Shown one piece after another: positions 5,587 through 11,709 of a DNA stretch of 11,709 nt (positions within the stretch are counted from its first letter, which is position 1; each line of letters begins with the position of its first letter). The DNA comes from JBBSUX01 sp038234045. Lineage in GTDB: Bacteria > Pseudomonadota > Gammaproteobacteria > Burkholderiales > Burkholderiaceae_C. The notes beneath the pieces are model-generated. The model had not been told where the DNA came from, ran no database searches, and worked only from the letters and a program-made list of their open reading frames with translations. The DNA is taken from contig JBBSUX010000092.1 in NCBI GenBank assembly GCA_038234045.1, positions 1-11,709 on the forward strand, read 5' to 3'. A program made the translations under genes and the position numbers.

Positions 5587-6611
5587 TGTATTATGAAGCG
5601 CCATGGTGGGCGCCCGGTGGCAATCTACAGACGATCTGGGCAGCGGTGGGCGCGCGGCGCGGACCGGGAACGCCTGTTTCGTGGCGGCGCGAGCAATGGG
5701 ACACGCCCGACCGGGATTTTGTTGATGTGGATTTCGCGGGAGGCAGCGGACCGCCTTTTTCGAACCCTGCCCAGCAACCGCTGCTGGTGGTGTTTCACGG
5801 TCTCGAGGGATCTTCCGCCAGCCACTATGCACAGACCTTCGCGGCTACGGCGGCGCAACGCGGCTGGGGGTGCGCGGTACCGCACTTTCGCGGCTGCGGC
5901 GGCGCACTCAATCGCGCACCAAGGGCTTACCACTCGGGCGATTACGAAGAGATCGGCTGGATGTTTCAGCGCTTGCGCCAGCATCACGGCCAAGGCCCGG
6001 TGCTGGCGGTTGGCGTTTCTTTGGGTGGAAATGCGCTCCTGCGCTGGGCGCAGGAGTCGGGCACGCTGGCGGCGCAGCAGGTGCGGGCCATCGCAGCGGT
6101 GTCGGCGCCGCTCGATCTGGCGGCGGGCGTAAAGGCCATCGACACCGGCTTCAACCGGCTGGTCTATACGCGGATGTTTCTCTCGACCATGAAGCCGAAG
6201 GCGCTGGCCAAGCTCGCGCAGCATCCCGGCCTTTTCGATGGTGATGCACTGCGGGCGGCGCGCAGTATCCACGCGTTCGACGACGCGTTCACAGCACCGC
6301 TTCATGGGTTCAGGGATGCGGTCGATTACTGGCGCAGCTGTTCGGCTGGCCCCCGCATGGAGGCGTTGAAGCTGCCGGCGCTGGTACTCAATGCGCTGAA
6401 CGACCCGTTTGTCCCGTCCGCTTCGCTGCCGCAGACTGGCGCGGACGGCGAAATGAGCCACGGCCGATCGTCCAGCAAGGTTGGCCCAGCGACCTACTGG
6501 CGTCCCGCAACCGGCGGCCATGTGGGATTTCCCGCTGGTGCACTTCCGCCGGGCAATGTCCGCGTCATGCCGCTGGCGGTGTGCGATTGGCTCTCGCAGC
6601 ATCTGCGCTGA
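5586..6611 (+). CDS. YheT family alpha/beta hydrolase
   Basis: This 341-residue alpha/beta-hydrolase has the YheT hallmarks. The N-terminus WAPGGNLQTIWAA is followed by the oxyanion-region motif LLVVFHGLEGSSASHY (71-80 for HGLEG...) and VPHFRGCGGALN (98-109). The nucleophile elbow is G143-V-S145-L-G-G, and the remaining triad candidates are Asp273 (LNALNDPFVP) and His312 (TGGHVGF). The length is normal for the family. The proteins act as esterase-like hydrolases with unclear physiological substrates. ATG 5586-5588 fits the conserved start but has a weak ribosome site and lies directly behind a repeat element. It is followed 53 bp later by a protein of unknown function on the same strand, possibly co-transcribed. 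A long antisense frame opposite it is a codon-composition shadow. Confidence 0.92.
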   Translation: MYYEAPWWAPGGNLQTIWAAVGARRGPGTPVSWRREQWDTPDRDFVDVDFAGGSGPPFSNPAQQPLLVVFHGLEGSSASHYAQTFAATAAQRGWGCAVPHFRGCGGALNRAPRAYHSGDYEEIGWMFQRLRQHHGQGPVLAVGVSLGGNALLRWAQESGTLAAQQVRAIAAVSAPLDLAAGVKAIDTGFNRLVYTRMFLSTMKPKALAKLAQHPGLFDGDALRAARSIHAFDDAFTAPLHGFRDAVDYWRSCSAGPRMEALKLPALVLNALNDPFVPSASLPQTGADGEMSHGRSSSKVGPATYWRPATGGHVGFPAGALPPGNVRVMPLAVCDWLSQHLR

Positions 6612-6664
6612 CTCGCGCAACCAGAGGTAGCACGGACTTGTCTGCGGCCTGCCAGAATGGGTCG

Positions 6665-7204
6665 ATGGACGAGATCGTTGAAAAAGCCATGGCACGTTGG
6701 CCCAACGTGCCCGATTGCTACGGCTGGCTGGGGCTCGATGCGCGCGGCGACTGGTACTTGCGCGACGATGCGGCCCAGGCTGCAGGACCCTTCCCGTTAG
6801 GTCGCGGAGCGGTGTTGCGCCACGCGCAGTTACTGGCGTTTATCGAGCGCAACTACGCGCCTACCGAAGACGGAAGCTGGTTTTTTCAGAATGGCCCACA
6901 ACGCGTTTTTGTCGAGCTGGAAGCCACGCCCTGGATCTGGCGAATCGGCGCCGCGCCCGATTTTGGCGTGACCTCGCATACCGGGAAATCCGCTTTGGAA
7001 GTGCGCACCGCCTTCACGGACGAGGCAGGCCGCCTTTATCTGGAAACGGAAATCGGCGTCGGCCTCGTCCACACTCAGGACATGCACCTCGCCGCCGACG
7101 CGATAGAAGCCGGACACTGGAAGCTCTCGGACAGCATCGCAGCGGAAACCCTCCCCGCCCACCATCATTTCCAGCGCCACCCGAACCCGCCATCTGCGGC
7201 GTAA
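6665..7204 (+). CDS. Conserved burkholderial protein of unknown function (DUF2946/DUF2944-like)
   Basis: This 179-residue soluble protein has no signal peptide or membrane helix. It is rich in aromatic residues and has a recognisable pattern: MDEIVEKAMARWPNVPDCYGWLGLDARGDW, LLAFIERNYAP, WFFQNGPQRVFVELEATPWIWRI, then LETEIGVGLVHTQDMHLAADAIEAG. I recall similar proteins in Comamonadaceae and related bacteria under a DUF2946 or DUF2944 label, but the exact DUF number is uncertain and no function is known. ATG 6665-6667 gives the conserved start, whereas the longer open frame from 6581 adds a stretch overlapping the hydrolase gene with no conservation. It sits 53 bp after the YheT-like gene and converges on the cytochrome gene. 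The Trp-rich mid-section (residues 71-93) suggests a compact beta-rich core. Confidence 0.72.
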   Translation: MDEIVEKAMARWPNVPDCYGWLGLDARGDWYLRDDAAQAAGPFPLGRGAVLRHAQLLAFIERNYAPTEDGSWFFQNGPQRVFVELEATPWIWRIGAAPDFGVTSHTGKSALEVRTAFTDEAGRLYLETEIGVGLVHTQDMHLAADAIEAGHWKLSDSIAAETLPAHHHFQRHPNPPSAA

Positions 7205-7218
7205 TCACAGCGCTGTTT

Positions 7219-7276
7219 CAGCGACCAGCGGTTTGCAGATCGAGAACACCGCGGATCTGGCTTTGCCAGGTCGCTG
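7219..7276. repeat. Nested inverted repeat in a convergent intergenic region
   Basis: CAGCGACC (7219-7226) pairs with GGTCGCTG (7269-7276), and inside it CAGATC (7236-7241) pairs with GATCTG (7254-7259). Two 9-base strands form a symmetric unpaired middle around the inner stem with its 12-base loop. It lies just after the stop of the unknown-function gene, so a transcription-end or mRNA 3'-end structure is plausible. No T-run follows. Confidence 0.45.
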
Positions 7277-7282
7277 GTGTCG

Positions 7283-7394
7283 CCCCCGGAAGGGGGTTGG
7301 CGAAGACACGAAGTGCGTAGCCTGGGGGAGAGCCAATGACTCCCCGGAAGGGGTTGCCGAAGCGACACGCAGTGCGCGAAGGCTGGGGGAGAGC
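7283..7394. repeat. Two tandem copies of a ~52-bp GC-rich element
   Basis: Copy 1 (7283-7333) and copy 2 (7342-7394) both begin with a hairpin (CCCCC-GGAA-GGGGG; CCCC-GGAA-GGGG). Both continue through GAAG, CGACAC or GACACG and AGTGCG, and both end CTGGGGGAGAGC. The offset between copies is about 58 bp. Copy 2 stops one base before the cytochrome stop codon (7396-7398). The element is not coding on either strand. Its position between convergent genes fits a bidirectional 3'-end role or a mobile intergenic repeat. Confidence 0.7.
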
Positions 7395-7395
7395 T

Positions 7396-8352
7396 CTACT
7401 TGCTTTGGCTCACCATGTAATCGACCGCAGCCTTCACGTCCGCATCGGATGCCGAGCTTCCCCCCTTGGGCGGCATTGCGTTGAGTCCGTGGATGGCGGC
7501 GTTGTAGAGCGTTTCCATGCCGGTGGCGATGCGTGGCGCCCACGCGGCCTTGTCGCCGAATTTGGGGGAGCCTGCAACACCGGATGCATGACAGGCAAAG
7601 CAGACTGATTTGTAAAGCGCCTCGCCTGCCGGGTTCGGCGCAGCAGCGGCAGTGGCGGGCGCGGCTGCCGAGGCGGCAATCACCGGTGCAGCAACGGGCG
7701 TGGCCGCAGCAGCTGAAGGAGCCGGTGGCGGCGACGGAGGAGCACTCGTTGCGACTTCCTGCGCCGCAGGCGCAGGCGCTGTGGCTATGTCGGCTGGGGC
7801 TGGCGCTACTGCCGCGGCGCTGTCGCCAGCGTTGGCCGTCGTGGTGCCTGCAGGACGATCGGGCACGGCAAAGTCGGCTCCGCCAGCGTTAGCCATGTAG
7901 ACCACCGCACGACCGATCTCCACGTCTTCGAAATCACCGCCCCCCTGCGCCGGCATGGCGTTCTTGCCGTGCAATGCGGAATTGAGCAGGGCTTCGTAGC
8001 CTTGTTTGATGCGTGGTGCCCAAGCGGTCTTGTCGCCAAACTTCGGCGCTCCGGCAACGCCTGCACTGTGGCAGGTGGTGCACTGGGCCTTGAACACTTC
8101 CTCGCCGGTTTTCAGCGCGCGGTTGGCGTCCCGGATCTCGACCATCCCGACCGGATGGATGCGCGCGGCAATGGCGGCATTCATGTCGGTAGCGCCAGCT
8201 GCCGGCTTGTCGGCGGAAGTCACGAACTTCACCAGCGCAATGATGATGAAGATCGGAATCACGAAGGACGCCAGCGCCGTAACCAACAGCTGCTTGGGGT
8301 TCTTGATGGGGCCGACGGTGGCCTCGTGTTCTTCGTGAATGTTGTCGCTCAT
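7396..8352 (-). CDS. Membrane-anchored dihaem cytochrome c (c5-type tandem domains)
   Basis: This 318-residue protein has a single N-terminal membrane helix (residues about 21-44), a spacer, and two class I c5-like haem domains. Domain 1 has CTTCH (91-95) and the sixth-ligand Met in NAMP (Met133). Domain 2 has CFACH (251-255) and NAMP (Met293). The haem-to-Met spacing is identical, and GVAG-PKFGDK-AWAPRI recurs in both, so the domains look like an internal duplication. An Ala/Pro-rich linker of about 85 residues (165-245) joins them. Domains should face the periplasm and carry electrons between respiratory or redox partners, which are not encoded nearby. ATG 8350-8352 follows GAGGA; the frame extends 14 codons further without support. 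A TATAAT box lies 58-63 bp upstream. Confidence 0.93.
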   Translation of the reverse strand: MSDNIHEEHEATVGPIKNPKQLLVTALASFVIPIFIIIALVKFVTSADKPAAGATDMNAAIAARIHPVGMVEIRDANRALKTGEEVFKAQCTTCHSAGVAGAPKFGDKTAWAPRIKQGYEALLNSALHGKNAMPAQGGGDFEDVEIGRAVVYMANAGGADFAVPDRPAGTTTANAGDSAAAVAPAPADIATAPAPAAQEVATSAPPSPPPAPSAAAATPVAAPVIAASAAAPATAAAAPNPAGEALYKSVCFACHASGVAGSPKFGDKAAWAPRIATGMETLYNAAIHGLNAMPPKGGSSASDADVKAAVDYMVSQSK

Positions 8353-8409
8353 GACGTCCTCGGCGGATTCGGGGCTATGCGGTCGTTGGGGCATTCAAAC
8401 CAACATTCG

Positions 8410-8415
8410 ATTATA
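8410..8415 (-). promoter_or_regulatory. Probable -10 element for the dihaem cytochrome gene
   Basis: A perfect TATAAT reads on the minus strand at 8415-8410, in the 100-bp gap between the outer-membrane factor stop and the cytochrome start. No good -35 (TTGACA-like) sits 16-18 bp upstream, so it may need an activator or be fortuitous. An imperfect GC-rich inverted repeat (about 8416-8436) lies just upstream and could end the efflux transcript. Confidence 0.4.
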
Positions 8416-8452
8416 GGGACGCGCTTGGCACGCGCCGCCCATGCATTGCGAC

Positions 8453-10063
8453 TTAGCGCACCGGGCTGTCCGGCGTGGCTGCCGATGCAGGCGCGGGCGG
8501 GGGTTCGCCCGATCCCGGAGAGGTCACGCTGCCCGCTGCGCCAGGCAGCGGAGTTGCCGCCGGCGCCGGGGTATCCCCAGCGGTACGCCAGCCGCCGCCC
8601 AGCACCTTGTAGAGGGTTATCTGGTTCTGCAATTGCGCCAGCCGGGTCTGCACGACCTGCTGCTGCACCGCGAACAACGAACGCTGCGCGTCGAGGAAAT
8701 CGAGATAAGTCGCCACGCCGTTGCGGTAGCGCAGATCGGAGAGCTTGAAGCGCTCCGATTCGGCAGCGGCCTGCGCCTGCTGTGCACGCAACTGCTCCAC
8801 CAGCGTTTGCCGGTTCGCCAGCGCATCGGCTACCTCGCGAAACGCCGTCTGGATGCTTTTTTCGTATTGCGCCACCGCGATATCACGATTGACCCGGGCG
8901 ATGTCGAGGTTGGACTGGTTGCGTCCCGCATCGAAGATCGGCAGCAGTAGCGAAGGCGCGATCGACCAGGCCTTCGAGCCTGCTTCGAAGAGACCCGAGA
9001 GCTGCGTGCTGGCAGTACCCAAGCTCGCAGTCAGGGAAATGCGCGGAAAGAATGCAGCCCGTGCGGCGCCAATGTTGGCGTTGGCGGCCTGCAGTTGCAG
9101 CTCAGCCTGACGAATATCCGGGCGTTCGATCAGCAGCTCGGACGGCAAACCGGCAGGGATGTCGGCGAGCACGCCCGCGCTGGCGAGCGTGCTCTTCGCG
9201 AGCGAGTTACGGGCATCGTCAGGCAGCGGCTGGCCGAGCAACAGTACCAGTGCATTTTCATCGAGCGCTCGCCTTTGCTGGGCTTGCGCAAGCGCCGATT
9301 TGGCCTGTTCTGCGAGCGACTGAGCCTGGCTGAAATCCAGCCCCGAGGCGACACCGTTGTCCAGTCGCAATTTCGTCAGCTTGACCGACTCCTGTCGGGT
9401 GGACACTGTCTGGCGCGCCAGCTTCATCAGCTCTTCGTCGGCAAGCAGGGAGAGCCAGGCATTGGCCACCGACGAAACCAGCGAGATCTGCGCTGTCTTG
9501 CGCCCCTCGGAGGTGGCCAGGTATTGCGCCAGCGCTACCTGATTCAGGCTCGCGACCCGGCCGAAAAAATCGAGTTCGTACGAAGTGATGGACAAGCCAG
9601 CGCTGTAGATGTTGACCAGCGTGCCTCGCTGCACTACAGCACTCGGCGCTGTGATGGTGCCGCGGCTCGCATTGAGCCCCGCATTGAGGGTTGGAAACCG
9701 GTCTGCGCGCCGCAGCCCGTACTGCGCCCGTGCCTGCTCGATATTCAGAACCGCGACCCGGAGATCCCGGTTATTGACCAGCGCGATGCCGATCAGCTCG
9801 CGCAGCCGCGGATCAGCAAAATAATCCTGCCAGGCGATGTCGGAAGCCGGCTGTGTGAACGCCGCAGCGCCGGGTCGCGCGCCGGGCGCTGTCGGGAAAT
9901 CATCCGCCACCGGCGCTGGCGGCCGTTCGTAGCTTGGAATGAAACTGCAGCCGCCCAGCAGCAGGGCCGCTACCAGCGGCGCCAGCCGAAGCCGGCGCTT
10001 GCGTACGCATTCACCGTGTGGGCCTGATGCGCTGGAATACGTCAAAAGAGGAAGTGAAATCAT
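8453..10063 (-). CDS. NodT/OprM-type outer-membrane efflux lipoprotein
   Basis: This 536-residue RND outer-membrane factor carries a lipobox, LLGGC, with Cys39. It then shows SFIPSYERP, DIAWQDYFADPRLRELIGIALVNNRDLRVA and the coiled helical barrel repeats with QARAQYGLRRADRFPTLNA. The second half has LPSELLIERPDIRQAELQLQAANANIGAARAAFFPRISLTAS, and a conserved end ADLRYRNGVATYLDFLDAQRSLF-like stretch. It would form a trimeric channel across the outer membrane, linked to the pump through a membrane-fusion protein. ATG 10061-10063 overlaps the pump stop (TGA 10060-10062) as ATGA, a typical coupling signal, but leaves an unusually long pre-lipobox stretch (38 residues). A Pro/Ala-rich tail of about 45 residues follows the last barrel segment. 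Substrate unknown. Confidence 0.93.
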   Translation of the reverse strand: MISLPLLTYSSASGPHGECVRKRRLRLAPLVAALLLGGCSFIPSYERPPAPVADDFPTAPGARPGAAAFTQPASDIAWQDYFADPRLRELIGIALVNNRDLRVAVLNIEQARAQYGLRRADRFPTLNAGLNASRGTITAPSAVVQRGTLVNIYSAGLSITSYELDFFGRVASLNQVALAQYLATSEGRKTAQISLVSSVANAWLSLLADEELMKLARQTVSTRQESVKLTKLRLDNGVASGLDFSQAQSLAEQAKSALAQAQQRRALDENALVLLLGQPLPDDARNSLAKSTLASAGVLADIPAGLPSELLIERPDIRQAELQLQAANANIGAARAAFFPRISLTASLGTASTQLSGLFEAGSKAWSIAPSLLLPIFDAGRNQSNLDIARVNRDIAVAQYEKSIQTAFREVADALANRQTLVEQLRAQQAQAAAESERFKLSDLRYRNGVATYLDFLDAQRSLFAVQQQVVQTRLAQLQNQITLYKVLGGGWRTAGDTPAPAATPLPGAAGSVTSPGSGEPPPAPASAATPDSPVR

Positions 10064-11709
10064 GGGTTGCCCACCTGGCCATCGCCGTCTTCGCTCGTCA
10101 CTCCGGCTTCGCGCGCATGCTCTGCGTTGCGTTCCTGCTGACGTTTGCTGCCCTTGAAGAAGGTGCGCACCAGTACGAAGAACACCGGCACGAAAAACAC
10201 TGCTAGCGCAGAGCCTGTGATGATTCCGCCGATCACCCCCGTGCCGATTGCGCGCTGGCTCGCAGATCCCGCACCAGACGCAAGAAACAGGGGCATCACG
10301 CCGAGCAGGAACGCCAATGAAGTCATCACGATCGGGCGGAAGCGCAGATGCGCAGCGGCCAGCGCCGCTTCCACCGCACTCTTGCCGGATGCCTGCAAGT
10401 CCTTTGCAAATTCGATGATCAGAATCGCGTTTTTTGCCGACAGCCCGATGATCGTGATGAGGCCCACCTGAAAGTAGACGTCGTTCGAATAGCTGCGTAG
10501 CAAGGTGGCCGCAAGCACGCCCAGCACACCGAGCGGTACGACCAGCAGCACCGTCACGGGAATCGACCAGCTTTCATACAGCGCGGCCAGGCTCAGGAAC
10601 ACCGCCAGAATGGCAAAGCCGTACAGGACGGTCGCTTGGGAACCAGCGAGTTTTTCCTGGCGGGAAAGTCCCGTCCACTCATAGCCGAAACCGGGCGGCA
10701 GCTGCTTGGCAAGCGTTTCCATTTCTTTGATGGCATCGCCGCTGCTGTAGCCGGGCGCCGCGCTGCCTTCGATGCGCACCGCCGGATAACCGTTGTAGCG
10801 GATGGTCTGCGCCGGGCCGGTGATCCACTCGGTATTGGCAAACGTGCCGAACGGAACCGCCACGCCTTGCTTGTTCAGCGCACTGAGCTTCAGCAGGTCG
10901 TCTGGCTGCATCCGTGCTGGCGCGTCAGCCTGTACCACCACCCGCTGCAAGCGGCCGTCGTTCGGAAAATCGTTCACGTACGCAGAGCCAAGCAAGGTGG
11001 ACAACGACGTGTTGATGGCGTCGAAACCCACCCCCAGCGCATTGGCCTTGTTGCGGTCGATGTTGAGTTGAAGCTGGGGCGTGTCTTCCAGGCCATTGGG
11101 ACGCACTTGCGCGAGCACCTTGCTTTGCGCCGCCAAGCCCAGCATCTGGTTGCGGGCTGCAAGCAGCGCAGCATGGCCATGGCCGGCTCGGTCCTGCAGC
11201 CGGAAGGTGAAGCCGCTGGCGTTACCGAGTTCGGAAATCGCTGGCGGTGAGAGCGGGTAGATGAAGGCATCCCGGATTCCCGACAGCGCTCCGAAAGCGC
11301 GCCCGGCAATGGATTTGGCGCTGTGCTCCACGCCGTCGCGCTGATCCCACGGCTTGAGCGTTATGAAGGCGAGTGCCGCATTCTGCCCTTGACCCGCAAA
11401 ACTGAAGCCCAGCACACCCACCATGCTTTGCACGTCAGGCTGCTTGAGCATGTATTGCTCCACTTTCTCTACTACCGACTGCGTGCGCTCAATCGTGGCA
11501 CCTGGAGGTAACTGCATGTTGATCAGCACAGTGCCCTGGTCCTCGTCCGGCAGGAAGGAGCTCGGCAAGCGCACATAAGCAAACCCGACCGCGATCAGGA
11601 TCAAGACATACACGATCATGAAACGGCCGGCGCGCTTGAGCAGTTTGCCGACCCATCCTTCATAGCCCTTGGCTGTGCGGCTGAAGCCTCGGTTGAACCA
11701 GCCGAAGAA
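10060..11709 (-). CDS. HAE1-family RND efflux pump, C-terminal half (5' end outside window)
   Basis: The frame covers the C-terminal 549 residues of an AcrB/MexB-type pump and is open to the right edge, where it starts FFGWFNRGF. That matches AcrB near residue 510, so about half the protein lies outside. Recognised parts are LPSSFLPDEDQG, the switch-loop-like GFSFAGQGQN, RPNGLEDTPQ, GSAYVNDF and the CSS-docking porter residues. The final membrane block includes AALYESWSIP, GLSAKNAILIIEFAKDL (Lys426 of this fragment, the proton-relay Lys) and FRPIVMTSLAFLLGVMPL. These export drugs, solvents or bile-like compounds using the proton gradient. The usual final helices end at VFFVLVRTF before a hydrophilic tail. 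The outer-membrane factor follows with an ATGA overlap. The first ATG at 11619 is internal, not the start. Substrate not predictable. Confidence 0.95.
   Translation of the reverse strand, partial: FFGWFNRGFSRTAKGYEGWVGKLLKRAGRFMIVYVLILIAVGFAYVRLPSSFLPDEDQGTVLINMQLPPGATIERTQSVVEKVEQYMLKQPDVQSMVGVLGFSFAGQGQNAALAFITLKPWDQRDGVEHSAKSIAGRAFGALSGIRDAFIYPLSPPAISELGNASGFTFRLQDRAGHGHAALLAARNQMLGLAAQSKVLAQVRPNGLEDTPQLQLNIDRNKANALGVGFDAINTSLSTLLGSAYVNDFPNDGRLQRVVVQADAPARMQPDDLLKLSALNKQGVAVPFGTFANTEWITGPAQTIRYNGYPAVRIEGSAAPGYSSGDAIKEMETLAKQLPPGFGYEWTGLSRQEKLAGSQATVLYGFAILAVFLSLAALYESWSIPVTVLLVVPLGVLGVLAATLLRSYSNDVYFQVGLITIIGLSAKNAILIIEFAKDLQASGKSAVEAALAAAHLRFRPIVMTSLAFLLGVMPLFLASGAGSASQRAIGTGVIGGIITGSALAVFFVPVFFVLVRTFFKGSKRQQERNAEHAREAGVTSEDGDGQVGNP

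Noticed and set aside
5625..6695. Minus-strand open frame of 356 residues opposite the YheT gene
   Set aside because: Long only because of high GC; Arg/His/Gln-rich without recognisable domains, while the plus strand has an intact catalytic triad.
7205..7395. Short CRISPR-like array
   Set aside because: Only two imperfect GC-rich copies with an 8-bp gap; no regular spacers and no cas gene.
9095..10027. Plus-strand open frame of 310 residues opposite the outer-membrane factor
   Set aside because: Antisense shadow of a clearly conserved gene, with no family-like motifs.

Overview
The window reads as chromosomal DNA of a high-GC betaproteobacterium, most likely Burkholderiales and probably Comamonadaceae. 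I base this on protein flavour only: a DUF1993 protein, a membrane-anchored c5-type dihaem cytochrome, a lemA/TPM operon, a uniform high-GC codon pattern and short AAGCGCTA-containing intergenic repeats of a kind I associate with that family. No rRNA, tRNA, CRISPR, insertion sequence, integrase or phage gene is visible. Most genes look like ordinary core or soft-core genes. The toxin-antitoxin pair is the only clearly accessory module.

Left part (1-2264). The 3' end of a DUF1993 gene runs off the left edge and may carry a frameshift near base 36. Converging on it is a minus-strand RelE/ParE-type toxin, preceded by its ribbon-helix-helix antitoxin. A 186-bp divergent region with two inverted repeats separates the antitoxin from a plus-strand VOC/glyoxalase-fold gene. 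That gene is closely followed by a PdeM-type metallophosphoesterase.

Middle (2265-5444). On the minus strand lies a tight three-gene operon: lemA (lipoprotein), a secreted YgcG-type TPM protein with a Gly-rich tail, and a second, cytosolic TPM protein. The gaps are about 10 and 20 bp and the two downstream genes have good ribosome binding sites. The operon probably serves the envelope, but its biochemical role is not established. It is divergent from a small NTF2/SnoaL-like protein gene.

Right-centre (5445-8352). A YheT-type alpha/beta hydrolase and a conserved protein of unknown function run on the plus strand. They converge on a membrane-anchored dihaem cytochrome c on the minus strand. 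The 191-bp convergent gap holds a nested inverted repeat and two tandem copies of a roughly 52-bp element.

Right end (8353-11709). The minus strand carries the C-terminal half of an HAE1-family RND efflux pump (start outside the window) and, overlapping it by ATGA, a NodT/OprM-type outer-membrane factor. The membrane-fusion protein would be expected just beyond the right edge.

I found no clearly new multi-gene system. The best leads are an AAGCGCTA repeat that appears to encode part of the YgcG signal peptide, the tandem repeat at 7283-7394, the lemA-TPM-TPM operon, and the PdeM gene without its usual partners beside it. No gene-free stretch exceeds 200 bp.
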